Source: Paracyclopina nana (Eukaryota > Arthropoda > Copepoda > Cyclopoida > Cyclopettidae). Taken from it: a DNA stretch of 64,000 nt. Shown here piece by piece: positions 12,521 through 24,169 of the stretch. Each line of letters opens with the position of its first letter. Position 1 is the first letter of the stretch. The DNA is taken from NCBI GenBank assembly GCA_019096065.1, contig JAGUCH010000002.1:11544501-11608500 (forward strand). The letters are read 5' to 3'. A program made the translations under genes and the position numbers. Under the pieces are notes generated by a model. It was not told the DNA's origin. It made no database searches and was given only the letters and a program-made list of their open reading frames with translations.

Positions 12521-13085
12521 TCACGATTTTTAAGAACACCAGCTGTCAGAAAATGTATATTTTTTGGGTGCTGTTAAGAGTTTGGATTAGGACCTTAGTC
12601 AAGTTCATGTGCTCTTATGTTGCACTCTTCACATTTTTTACCAAACAGAAATTATTTGATTTCACATGAAATTGTTTGATATTTGATGCGATTTTAGCTT
12701 AAATATTTAAACACATAATTTTACGCAATTCTACGTGATTGAGTAAAATAGTTATGTCCACAATAATAGAATTTTTTACTTTTGAATTTTTGCTCGATAA
12801 AAGGAGAGCAAATTTGATAATATTGTAATGCATTTTAAAAATCTGCTCAATGAGACCTTGGTGTAGCTATTTTTGATGTGGCCCTCATACTTTTTAACAT
12901 GGAAGGCAAAATTGGCAAAGCAAATCTCTAACGTATAAACGGATTTGCCTGAGCCTCAGCCTCAAAAAGCACTATGTCCATCCGTCTTTTGAATTTGCTT
13001 GTTAGTGCGTTTAGTTAGAAATCCCAAGAACAGAGGGATGATTGGTTCATAGTAAAGCATTTATATTGCATTTCGTCAAAACGTG
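12521..13085. other. AT-rich spacer with a short dispersed repeat
   Basis: The stretch around 12543-12610 (GCTGTTAAGAGTTTGG and following) resembles 26688-26735 inside another MITE. No gene is seen. The rest is AT-rich DNA downstream of the minus-strand secreted-protein gene. Confidence 0.4.
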
Positions 13086-13889
13086 CTATAGTTCAGTATC
13101 AAGATCTTGTTCGAATAATAATGTATCGTCGGAAGGTCCAAATATGCTCAGCGTCGAATTTTCTAGCGGTTTGATTTTGGGGAATAACACATCGTCAGAG
13201 GCAATCTTATAATTCCTGTTAGCAGCCTTTCGTTCCCAGAATTCAAGTTGTGCTTGATAAAAGTCGTTCTCTTCATTTCTTCTAATTTCATCGAGAACTG
13301 CAATCTCTGCCTGAGGAAAAATGCCGGATTTAGAACACTTTTTTGAGACTTATGGATTGATTGACAAGCTAGGAATTGAGACATAGAAGACTCAATTAAT
13401 TTCTAGCAATCAATCCCGAAAATAATTAGGAGCCGTAAGTAAAGAGTTTAGTACTTGCTTATTTGGGATTATCAAAGACTTCTACACGAAAAATATCATT
13501 TGGAAAGATAGCATATGAGAACTTGCCCGAAATCCCAGTTTGTTAATTCAGTTCAGCTTACTTGTTGAAAAGCTAGAGCTTCCTCGGAAGTAAGTTCATC
13601 CTTCAGCTCTTTTAGTTTGATTTCCTCCATGAATTGATGGCGGCCAGATATGTGAAGGTCGTAATACGCAATAATGTCAATGTGAAACCTGAAATTAATT
13701 TTTCCATACATGCCATGTGCGGTTTATGACCTCAGCTGTTACATACCTTAATTGTAGCAACCCTGCTGATCCAAACATGTTGAGAGCACACAAAAGCAAG
13801 TTTCCAGTACAAAGAGGTAAGCTCCAGGACGTCTCCAGAAGATGGACTAGTATTAGAAATCCCAACGAAAATGCAAACAAGTTCTTCAT
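13086..13889 (-). CDS. Small secreted protein of unknown function
   Basis: Three exons, 13889-13747, 13688-13562 and 13310-13086, splice with clean phases to 164 aa. None of the exons is long, so the gene is easy to miss. Residues 1-23 look like a signal peptide (MKNLFAFSLGFLILVHLLET followed by SWS). The middle (residues 49-115) is charged and helical (EEIKLKELKDELTSEEALAF and AEIAVLDEIRRNEENDFY), and the C-terminus is acidic and ends DLDTEL. I do not recognise a family. The overall plan (signal peptide, then helical acidic segment, short introns) resembles small secreted or venom/cuticle-type arthropod proteins only in a general way. It is transcribed divergently from the Tudor gene, 786 bp away. 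Confidence 0.7.
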
Positions 13890-14675
13890 TTTTCTAAGGT
13901 AACTGAACTATTTCAATTATCAAGATGTCCCAGCGAACTGCTATCAAGTAACAGCTAAGTCTGAACGTTAACTGAACTCCGAACTCGACTGAAGTTGAAG
14001 TATTGAAAAAGAAGATTATGGAGAATTATGTGATGGTGGGTCAGCTAGCACACCGATCGGTAAGCAAACATGGCTTGGAAATTATATTCCTATCGGTAAA
14101 GGCGACAAAAATGAAAAATAACCATTTCACGCTCGTCAGCAAAAATTACCCTAGTGACCTTTTTGTTGGCAGAATGGTTGCTTTCACGAAACATCGCTCT
14201 ATTTTGCACTGTTTGCCTTAAATGTCTCGTAGCCAATTCTCTCAGAAGTTAATACAAGACTCAACTTATGAAGTTGTGCAACAAAATTTCAGGCTTTCTC
14301 TTTAGAAAAACTTATCTAGTGAATTAGGTTTAAGTTGTCTTTTTATTGCGAGCCAGCCGTTGATTCATTCAATCATTTCTTGCGTTGTAGCTGAAATTAA
14401 GATTAGCTTTAATGGGATATGTTTTGGTGCGATGAATTAGAAGTAACAGCAGAATATCAGCTCGACACATATTTTTGATCCAATGCCGCGATAGTACGAT
14501 ACGGATACACTTTTAGCGATACTCTTCGATTAGTCAGCTACCTCAATTTACAGCAAGTTTTTTCACTTTCCGCGCTAAATTTCTCAAGGACGTTTGAAGA
14601 AATAGCTTGCTTTGCTGTCCTGTTTAGTTTTTATGCATAATTTTAGGCGCAACTTATTAAGGTTAAAATTCGAGA
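13890..14675. promoter_or_regulatory. Divergent promoter region: secreted protein (-) and Tudor gene (+)
   Basis: A 786-bp gene-free stretch between two head-to-head start codons. Short ORFs here have no sequence features of coding DNA. No individual promoter element can be assigned. Confidence 0.4.
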
Positions 14676-16343
14676 ATGTCGACTATTTCTTCGATTTCAA
14701 TGACTGGCCACGAGTTAATGACGGAGAAGAGCCAAGATGAGTGGAAAAGGTCGGCCAAGCCTCCGATTGTGGTTCTGGTTGCTGGAGTTGTCAGCGCGGG
14801 CAAGTTCTGGGTCCGTGAAGTGCCCATGCAGCAAAGCTCTCCAAGCGAACTCACCATGAGCTCGGTTCATTACAAACTCAATCAATTGGAGAAGAAGCTG
14901 GCTGACTTGTACTCAAATCAAGTACCGAAGCTGAATCCTGAAGGCCAAGTCCAGAATTTGAAGGCCAACATGCTTGTCGCCGTGAGGCCCTCATACAAGT
15001 AAAATGGCAAAGACTATTTTACCTTCGCTGTTAAGATTTGCCTCTTTCCAGGTCTAAATACTGGTACCGAGGACAGGTGGTCAATGTTATGTTTAAGAAA
15101 GATGTCACTGCCAAGGTTTTCCTCATTGATTACGGCTATTGCTTGGAAGAAGTCAATTCCAAGTCGTGCATCAGACTCTTGCCCAAGAGGCTGCACATGC
15201 TTGTCAAACCGCTGGCCTTTCAAGTATTCCTTGCTGGTTTGAGGCCTCTCACTATGGATGTCGACTATGAAGTGGGCATGCAAACTCTAGGCCAAACTGT
15301 GGCACCAAAATGGAGCGGTTATTCTGATCAACTCGTCTTGGCAAGCATAATTAAAGCCTTTGTATTCTACTTTTTCTTTAAAAAAGAATCATTTTCAGAG
15401 TCTGTGGCGGCAATCTAGGAGGAAATTGGCCGTTTTGCAGAATTGGAGGCTAGATAGAAAAGCCAGAGCTCATGGTGAACTTGCCTTCTTGGGCTTCAAC
15501 AAAGAGGTGAAAGTTAAACTGCATATGCACACTTGTTAAAATACTATTCATTCAACTTGCAGATAAACTTGAATGATCTGCTCGTGAATGAAGGTCATGG
15601 GGCTTATTTTGAGACTCTGCTGCTTGGTGACTTGGAAGCCAAAACAGTCAAGATTATGGGTCCAAGATTCACATCTATTTGCGGGCCAGGTCAAGCTTCG
15701 GGAACCAAGACTTGGGACTCCTCCGTGGATTTTGCTAACCTTGATCTGAATGTAAGCTTTGCAAATAGCTAAAAAGAAATTAGCGCACAGTGATATTTTT
15801 ATTCCTAGGAATCTGATGATCTTGCCACAGTTTCTCATACTGTGGACAATATTGAGAGGCCACCTCCCGAATTCGATTTTCAACATCTTGTCCCATCGCA
15901 AAAGTTTGAAAAGTGCGTCAGGAGGAACAAGAAAAGACTGGACAATTTGAGGAAAGTTGCATCGATCTCGCTAAATTCCTCGTTTGATTCGTCAAAGCCG
16001 ATGTCAAGGATGCAATGGATCAAAATGAGGCAGGGAAAGAAGTGCGAGGACAAAAAAGACTCTTCAATCTGGGATGAGTACCGAAATCAGCCCGATTTCA
16101 TTGACAGTGACGAGGATGAGGAGGACAAGGTAAGTGATGACAATAATTTAATTTCCAATTATAATAAGGTGCTGCCAGGTTAACCGGCTCAGGAGACAAG
16201 CTCAAAAGTTAGAGTATGAGAAGAGATCTCTGAACTTGCCTGCTGGTATTGATGTTGGCAGATTCATTAACGATGCTTTGAAAAAAATGCCCGAGCCGAT
16301 TGTTGGACCAAAGCAAATAATTCCGCATTTGCTGAAGAACTAA
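14676..16343 (+). CDS. Tudor domain-containing protein
   Basis: Six exons: 14676-14998, 15052-15340, 15399-15506, 15563-15751, 15809-16129, 16179-16343, about 464 aa. The beta-rich start VLVAGVVSAGKFWVREV and the core KSKYWYRGQVVNV...VFLIDYGYCLEEV (about residues 95-150) are typical of an extended Tudor domain, where Tudor is flanked by an SN-like fold; aromatic cage residues Y/W/Y and the IDYG turn are present. Such proteins bind methylated arginine on Piwi/Vasa partners in germline piRNA pathways; this role is inferred from the family. The C-terminal half is charged, with an acidic run (DSDEDEEDK). I cannot assign a named orthologue. Intron 2 uses a GC donor (LVL|GCAAGC at 15341), the only choice that keeps the frame. 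The stop is 62 bp from the stop of the convergent kelch gene. Confidence 0.85.
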
Positions 16344-16405
16344 TATGATCTTAGCTGAATAGAATGACCAAGAATACTTTGTGAAGGATATTCTTATTTG
16401 TAGTT

Positions 16406-17390
16406 TCATTCACAATTGGCAAAGCTGTCAGGCGCAGCAAATGCCAGGTGATCAGATCTTGGCTCAGTCAACTGGGTGTCCATTTCAGTCCACTCGCAAC
16501 CCCCTGTTAAGCAAGTTAGTGAGTACATGGATGATGACTGGGTCTCAACTCCACTCTCATTTTTACTTATGCCTCCAACCAGGACAATGGACTCGTCATA
16601 GGCAACCATGGAAGCATAAGATATGCCCAAAGGTAGACTTGGTCCTGGAAAAGCATACGTAGCATCGTCATCCCATTGAAAGCATGTGATTTACCTGATT
16701 TCCACTCAGCCTCTTTCGAATCAGATATCTCGAGGTACTCGGTTGACTCCAACCCTTCGCATTCTTGATGATCGCAGCCTCCAGCAACTACGACATACCT
16801 AGCAGAGCCAGTTTGCAAAACTTGGCACGAATGAACGCTTCTCTTCTCGAGCAAGTCGGGCCCGTTTTCGAAGGTCTCCTCCGGAATCGAGTAGTAAAAA
16901 GTGTCTTTCAAGTAAGATTCGCCATCCCATCCACCAATAATCAGCAAATGGGTAGAGCTAACTTGCACAACGCAATGCATGGACACATTGAGCGGGAGGC
17001 TTGGTCCGTACGAAGACTTTGCCGATTCCAAGTCGAAAAATTCGGTGGTATCAAGAAATTCAAATTTCCTATTGCGTCCTCCGGTGACGAACAACTTTCC
17101 ATCAATGGCAATTGCTCCTGCTTCGCGTCTTGGCGTCAACAATCGGCCAACATTCACCCAAAACCTTGCTCCTTCGTAAAGTGTGTAGCAACTAGGAGAG
17201 GCTGTGAAATGCTTGGGGTCTTCAGTGGCCCCTCCACACACGATAATGGTCGAATTGATGACGTCACCGAAGGCGGAAGATACCCTCTCAGGGTAATCGG
17301 GTAGGGAGCATTTCGTCTCATTATCAACGTTGAAAGCCTCCGTGGCTACTGATAAAGGCAGAGGTTCTCCAGTGGTAACAATCAAACTTG
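16406..17390 (-). CDS. Kelch beta-propeller protein (copy 2), 5' end unresolved
   Basis: Two exons are certain: 17390-16695 and 16644-16406, encoding about 310 aa. They align along their length with kelch copy 1 (3626-5171), including the same last intron position and phase, the SLPDYPERV / SLPDFPDDV pair, and the double-Gly strands IIVCGG, LFVTGG, LLIIGG, VVVAGG and LVGG. The first exon opens at an acceptor (TTTAG|CAAG) with no usable ATG, so upstream exons coding for the signal peptide and coiled-coil must exist or have been lost. The 260 bp upstream show none, and then a 2.6-kb palindromic transposon begins. A signal-peptide exon at 20846-20736 on the same strand is a candidate first exon beyond the transposon. 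Confidence 0.75.
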
Positions 17391-17660
17391 CTAAACACAA
17401 AAAAATCTGGTTGGGTAATTGCCCATCAGAGTTAGCTAATTTCAGCTAATGGTTAATTGCAAGAACTAAGTTTACATGCCACATACTTTATTTTTCACCA
17501 CTTAGGAAAATGGAATTTTTTTACAGTTATGGGGTGCAGTGAGCAGCTTTTATTATTACTAAAATGAGGTCTGATTACTTTCGAGATTCGATTGTTTTTT
17601 TTGTTTTTTTGAACATGCAGTGTTGCTATAACTTCAAGATTTGTTAAATGAGCGTTTTAA

Positions 17661-20232
17661 GAGTCTATGCAGGAGCCAGGTGGCAAATTCATGGTAAGCC
17701 AAAATTCTAGAATGAAATGACACCTATCCCAATAGTACCCCCATATAGTGGGATGATTAAGTTATTATGCAACATGGGCTTAGAAATGCTCCTGGGCTGA
17801 GCTAGAGGCCAATTTTTGGACCTAGGTGGAGAATTGGCAATTTTTTGGCCCTTTTTAGAAAGCATTAAAAATTCAATTGCTCCAGCTAGGCAAGGCTGAT
17901 CAAAAAAAAATTTTTACCACTTGACTATTGGGTTATGAGGAGTTTTTTGACAGCAAATTATTTTCACTAGGCTTATTGGTTTGTCAGCTGAAAGAGAAAA
18001 CGCTCAAAACTGTTTTTATTAAGAAAACTTTTTTGCGGTTGATGGTTTTGGCATAAATCTTTGGCTCTCTGGAAAGCTCTGATCAAGCCACACGTTATGG
18101 CAGGTAGCCTAGGTTGAACTGACCCCATAGCCGCTGAGCTATTCAAGCTTGAATGTGGAAAAAAGGGGCATTTTTCCTTTCTGGTGCATTTATGGACATT
18201 TTTACTTCATAAAATATTTTTTTTCATAAAATAAGAATTACTTAAATTGAAAAAGGGAACAAAAAATATTTATGGTGTTTTGGATTTCTATCACTTGAAT
18301 ACATAGTGCAAGGCTTGGTACACCTAGCAATAAGAATAGAATAAGTTGAAAAGAGAGTGCTTTAAAAGTGGCCCCAATGGCTCTATTTTTTGAAAAGACA
18401 TAACTCAGGCATCCAATTGGATTTGGTGCCAGTTCCTGGTACTGCCACAGATACCTGGTGCTACAAAACGCATACCTTGCACTACTCGCAAAATGCACTG
18501 CACCTGGAGCCAGTATCATGGCATACAATTGCATTTTGTGGCACCAAGTACAATCTGCCTTGACAGTATTTTCAGGGATGATCTGTTGCAGATGTTCCAT
18601 ATATGATGCATTCTGGTAGTACCAGGTAAGATTCCACATTGGATCATTGATGAACAAGTTAGATCACAAATGGAACTTATAGCCTTGGATCAACAACGTA
18701 TTGTATGTGGATAGACTTTAATGAACCAGACTTGGATCGACAAAATTAATCATCCTTGGATCACCTACAAGAGCAAGGTCTTTGATAAACCAGAACTGAC
18801 TACATTAACAAGCTCTTCCAAAGAGAAGGCTAAGAAAGCTAACTTAACTTAACTAAGCCAACTTTGAAAGTCTTGCTCTGTCACCCAAGCCCAGCTGGGA
18901 ATGTCCTGGCCACCCAACCTTTGTAGATAGGATTCCCCAGTAGTATCAAGTACATTTTCACAGTAGATCCAAGGAAAATGAGTTTTTCTGCTAGTCTATC
19001 AATTTACAGTTTCTTTTAGTAGACCCAGGTCCTTCTCAGTCACAGCAGTTGATACAAGTATTGTCCCATCTTATCAATCCAAGGACTGTGTGCCAATCAA
19101 GAGACTTTCTGTTGCAGTCCATCCAAGGGCAGTATGTTCTACCCAATCTAAGTTCAGCCACAAGACAAATGTGAGTTAGCTCAAAAGGTTAGCCCAAGTT
19201 AATATAAGGTACAGTCTATTTAACTAAAAATGAATAACAATTGTCTCCAAATTCAATAGCTTTGCTATGTTTTTTGGCTTCCTTACTTCATTTGAATAAA
19301 TTTGATAGTCATCAACATTGATTTTTGAATTGAGAATTGAATTTCTAAAGCTGACACAAATGCATGACACAAAGTGGACATTAGTGAAAGAATTGAGCTC
19401 AAAAGTCTAGATCATCAAGGTTGATGGGAGATGCCATAGATTATTCTAACCATGGAAATACATCCAACAAAATTAGAAGTGGGTCCACAAAAAATGGTGG
19501 CCTCTGGGGCCATTTTGAAACTAATTTTTTTAATTCTCTCTGTTTAACTTATTCTATTCCTATTGCTATGTGTACCAAGCCTTGCACAATGTATTTAAGT
19601 GATAGAAATCCAAAACACCATAAATATTTTTTGTTCCCTTTTTCAATTTAAGTAATTCTTATTTTATGAAAAAAAATATTTTATGAAGTAAAAATGTCCA
19701 TAAATGCACCAGAAAGGAAAAATGCCCCTTTTTTCCACATTCAAGCTTGAATAGCTCAGCGGCTATGGGGTCAGTTCAACCTAGGCTACCTGCCATAATG
19801 TGTGGCTTGATCAGAGCTTTCCAGAGAGCCAAAGATTTATGCCAAAACCATCGACTGCAAAAAAGTTTTCTTAATAAAAACAGTTTTGAGCATTTTCTCT
19901 TTCAGCTGACAAACCAATAAGCCTAGTGAAAATAATTTGCTGTCAAAAAACTCCTCATAACCCAATAGTCAAGTGGTAAAATTTTTTTTTTGATCAGCCT
20001 TGCCTAGCTGGAGCAATTGAATTTTTAATGCTTTCTAAAAAGGGCCAAAAAATTGCCAATTCTCCACCTAGGTCCAAAAATTGGCCTCTAGCTCAGCCCA
20101 GGAGCATTTCTAAGCCCATGTTGCATAATAACTTAATCATCCCACTATATGGGGGTACTATTGGGATAGGTGTCATTTCATTCTAGAATTTTGGCTTACC
20201 ATGAATTTGCCACCTGGCTCCTGCATAGACTC
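17661..20232. mobile_element. Non-autonomous DNA transposon with about 690-bp terminal inverted repeats, flanked by TTAA
   Basis: The left arm (17661 to about 18356) is matched almost base for base by the reverse complement of the right arm (about 19541-20232), so the element is a large foldback. Both ends are GAGTCTATGCAGG/CCTGCATAGACTC next to TTAA (17657-17660 and 20233-20236). A TTAA duplication is the hallmark of piggyBac-type insertion, though because TTAA is its own complement it could also belong to the repeat. The centre (18357-19540) has no transposase-like ORF. A truncated relative lies at 10647-12415. It lies just upstream of the first recognisable exon of kelch copy 2. Confidence 0.85.
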
Positions 20233-20236
20233 TTAA

Positions 20237-20735
20237 GATAATGAGCTGAAATTTTTTGTTATGTGGTATTTTTAAAACTTCTCATATTTGTCAAGGTAAT
20301 CTTGAATCATTTTGAGGGTCACTTTTATAGTGTCTGCATTATTTTTGTCAAATAAGCGCTCCTAAAATTGAAAACGCCTAATTATACCATTAATAATTGT
20401 GGCGACAAAAGCTTTTGTTGCTCCTCGTGCCTTTTATTTATATTAAAATTTCTTTCAGGTCAGGAATTTTCAGTTTCGTACACACAAAGTAATGATTCAT
20501 AGCTAAAATCAATTAACACATTTCAATGAATTTTCAATGAAAGTTGCTCCCATAACAAAAAATAACCAAAATAAATATTGTTCATAACGCACCATAATTA
20601 AGGTAAAATTTCATTTCCAGGTCATGAATTTCCAGTCTGTTCAATAAAGTTACATAGGCTAAAATATGATGCATCATTTTTTGAAAGGGTCAAAATGGGA
20701 GACTTATTTTCGAACGTGCTGATTCTCGAACGTAC
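20237..20735 (-). repeat. AT-rich gap with a diverged direct duplication
   Basis: A segment around 20442-20510 resembles 20600-20670 (shared AAAATTTC...CAGGTCA.GAATTT.CAG core, period about 160 bp). On the minus strand both copies give short related open stretches (LEIHDLEMKF and LKIPDLKEIL) that look like coiled-coil, like exon 2 of kelch copy 1. I could not join them to neighbouring exons in phase, so they may be decayed exons or coincidence. Confidence 0.3.
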
Positions 20736-20846
20736 CTCAATTAGCTCGGGTACGGTAATTAACTGATAGTTTTTGAGATTACCCATTTGCTCTTCACCGA
20801 GACTTAGTGTCGACAAGGATAGGAGCAAAGCAACTTGATGGAACAT
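20736..20846 (-). CDS. Candidate signal-peptide first exon (possibly of kelch copy 2)
   Basis: ATG at 20846 opens MFHQVALLLSLSTLSLGEEQ, a good secretory signal, followed by 17 residues to a strong donor (GAG|GTACGT at 20735). This resembles exon 1 of kelch copy 1 in length (37 versus 47 codons) and style. No phase-matching next exon is visible before the palindromic element. If unspliced, the frame continues to 20622, giving a 74-aa secreted peptide; that is the main alternative. Confidence 0.35.
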
Positions 20847-20949
20847 CTTATGTCTGAAAGTACTTTGGAATGAAGTGGTCGTCTTATTGCGCAAAAGAAT
20901 CAACCAATTTGCCAAGAGAGCTCAACCAAACTAAGACTCTTTTGAGTGA

Positions 20950-21315
20950 AGTGGCTTGCTCATAAGCTTGAACGGAGAAGACAAACTCTGAAGCCTCTCT
21001 CGTGTAAAGTGTGTCTCATTATTTTGAAATTGAATAATGCATCACAACGAAAACTACTGGATAAGACTCTCTGTATGTACAGAAGCTACTGCTATAATTG
21101 AGCTTCTTTCAATATGCCAGGCAAGTTATATCTGGTAAAATGTACTCAATGATTTCGAGCCACTGTGTCAACAATGAGGTTTTTGCGATGAAGCTATTTT
21201 TGCAATCTTTTTTCAGATTCGTTGCATAAAAATTGAAGGATGAATAAAAATCCATTACTGATTATTTATGCAAAGCACCAACCCATCACGCAACATCGCT
21301 TTGCTGCTTAACACT
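20950..21315. other. Non-coding spacer
   Basis: Upstream side of the signal-peptide exon. I see no gene or repeat here. Confidence 0.35.
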
Positions 21316-22780
21316 CTACTGGTTTAAAAAGGCTAATAGGAAAAAGGCTAATTGGTGAAAGGCCAACTGGCCAAAGGCTAATTTGATGAAAGGCCACCGA
21401 ACATGAAGTTTGGGCATGTTATATGTTCCCCTTATTCTCAGCAGGCCAGGTCTTGCTTAGTCAGTCAAGTCTAGCTATTGGGTGATAATAGAAGAGGCAT
21501 ATTCAGGCTGGTGGTGAGAGGCATAAATTTTGGTTGGTCGTGCTCTGCTGTGCGTTGGGAGGCAGAAACTAAAAGTGTTCATAATCTCTGTTCTGATTTA
21601 ATGGTGAATTGGTTTCACAGAAGAAACAAACACTACTCACCATTTTAAGCTTTTCACTTATATTGAACACCTATTTTTCATCATTAAGAATCAAAGATTT
21701 TGCCAATTTTTGCAAGAACTATTTGCAAAATTGCTACTTTAAGGCTTGCGTTTTCCCAGTTTATCCATGCCAGTACAACAACTATAGCATGGCAATCATG
21801 ATTACCAGAAAATTTTGTTTCCTCAACTTATTACAAGTAATGGCTAATTTGCTGAAAAATTGGCCATTTTTATTGAATCCACACCAGATGAACTTTTTTG
21901 TTTTAAACTCACACAGAGCAGAGCTACAAAAAGTAAGGCCATTTCTTCTGATTTGATCCATCATGCTCAGGTCTGGATATGATGTGACTCATGATCAAAG
22001 GGGCTTTCCATGTGGTGCTTTTTTGACACTAAGTTACCAAAACTCGACACTACAATCAGTGCTAAATTTTCCAAGTTACTGAAATTTGTCACATCACATC
22101 ACAGCACAACACAACACAAGCCAGATGGACAAAAGCTGAAAAGCATAAAAGTTTGTTTTTCATGAAGAGTTACCAGACAAAGCAGAAAGTCATATAGCTT
22201 AAATTGGTGTTTTTTGTAAGAAAAAGGGGATAAATGAATTGAGGTATGAAATAAAGTGTGTTTTGGTTGCTTGTTACATGTACATCTGCCAGTCACTCCT
22301 TGACACTGTCACTATTGCGCATTGCATAGCACACAGTTACCATTTTTTGACACTATCACTCATTTACTGTTTGTTGACGCACCACATGGAAAGACCCCAA
22401 AATTCCTTGACTTTCATGAATCTTACTCAAAATGGTACCAATCTGTTCCTTGAATCAATTGTGCTGTTACAAGCTCAAAATGAGCACTTTCTTTGTCATT
22501 TTGTTCCCAACAATTCTAAAAAACATTTTGTTTACTTTTAGTCAGAAGCCTATTTTTTTGCAATTGCTACGCGCGCTTACACGCACGCCAAAGGAACCAA
22601 AAATTCCGCCCCATCTATTGCATAATGCATAATTACTCAAAAACATCTGTCATCTGCCTTTGTGTCTGGTGGCCTTTCACCAATTTAGCCTTTGGCCAAT
22701 TGCCCTTTCACCAATATTGCCCTTTCACCATTTAGCCTTACACCAAACAGCCTTTTTCCAATTAGCCTTTAACCAGTATA
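21316..22780. mobile_element. 1.5-kb element with subrepeat-rich inverted ends
   Basis: The left end (21316-21400) is built of short units such as AAAGGCTAATTGGTG; the right end (22667-22780) is its reverse complement with at least one additional unit. The outermost words are ACTGGTTT and its complement. The interior is AT-rich with no transposase-like ORF. The unequal number of units at the two ends indicates subrepeat expansion. I cannot define a target duplication or a superfamily. Confidence 0.65.
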
Positions 22781-23736
22781 CCCTTTGACAAGACTGAAAT
22801 CTCAATGCGAAGCATGATGCAACATCTTTTTCAATCAGTATTAATCTATATCTTAATGAATGTTACGTTAATAATTATGAAAAAGCGATTCATGAAAACT
22901 AAAAAATGGGCACCATCATTTTGTCCGAAAATCTGCGGTATAGATGCACGTTTATCGAAAAGACTTTCCTAGTTGTTTTTAGTGCGACTCATACTTGGTG
23001 ACAGGTAGTATACTATCTCCGACCAAATCTATCTATTTGTACTATCCCCGAAAAATCTAGTTGTATTTTCTACGAAAATATCTGCCTAGTTGTATTTTCT
23101 CAGAAAAATAGCTGTAGTTGGGCTCCTGTCATCTCCTCGTTTTTTAAAAATCCACTTCAGTGAAGCAATGAAAGGTAATAAAAAATAATTTTAAGATATA
23201 CTATCTCCTTGTAATACATTTCAGTTGACTTGTGAAGGACTCCAACGTGTCTGAAGACAATTTTTTATGTCTTTTTCATCCCAGTGGATGATTTGTTTGA
23301 GAGAGAAAGCAAGTTTAAGGATGGTATTGATCTATCAAGAACAGGATATGATTTGCTAGCAAAAGTGATTTTTGATAAAGGCCTTAATGCTCTGTTCATT
23401 TAGTAACTCCTTAAGGAATCGGAACGCGATTTCTCTGCGCAAAGAAGTTCTCAGTACATTAAGTAGTTGCGTAGAGTTGTCATTATGCAAAGATTTGTCA
23501 TTAAGTATTCCTTCCCAACCAGAATTTTGCCGAAATTATCGGTTGATATTCGGGACCATTTTGATATCAAAGATCTTGAATACTTCGCGATTAGGGGTTT
23601 AATCCGTGACGGAATTCAATGCTGAGAAATTGATTTGCTCATGAAAAGTAACTGAAATTCAATGCTGATTACTTTAGCATAGTCTGGCCGAGTGCTATAG
23701 TAAACCTACGACACGAGCTCACCTTATACTATAGAT
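22781..23736. other. Non-coding spacer with a short imperfect tandem motif
   Basis: Around 23040-23120 the words TAGTTGTATTTTCT and CGAAAAATCT recur two or three times. No gene is supported. The final 8 bases (23729-23736) are the left target duplication of the next element. Confidence 0.4.
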
Positions 23737-24169
23737 CAGAGACTTATATAACAAGAGAAGTGCTACTGGGCGAGGCTTAAGGGGGTGCGTTTGCAGATCT
23801 GCTGCACGCTCCATAAGAGACTACAATTGAATTTTGGTCGCGGCTGCCTGAATTTGGACGGGGGAGACTTTTGGTTGCTAATGACTCCTAAATGAGCCCA
23901 CTTAGCCAAAATAGTCCTATTTTACGAGTTGCTCAATTTTGCTAGGGCTATCTTTTATATTTTATAAATATTTCCCCAACTATTAGGAATTAAAAGTTGT
24001 AAAACAGAGGTGCCAGTTGGCGTTTTCCTTTCTGGATCAAAGCAGCCTTTTGACTACTTTATTAACACAGCTGACCCAAACGTTATCAAAATCACTTGTA
24101 GCACTTGGTGCGCGCTCGCGTGCAGTGAGAATGCAAGAAGTAGCACTTCTCTTTCTATATAAGTCTCTG
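23737..24169 (+). mobile_element. hAT-type MITE, copy A (433 bp)
   Basis: Begins CAGAGACTTATATAACAAGA and ends with the near-complement ...TATATAAGTCTCTG. It is bounded by a perfect 8-bp target duplication CTATAGAT (23729-23736 and 24170-24177). The CAGAG terminus and 8-bp duplication are features of the hAT superfamily. No transposase is encoded. It has the same orientation as copy B, 206 bp further on. Confidence 0.92.
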
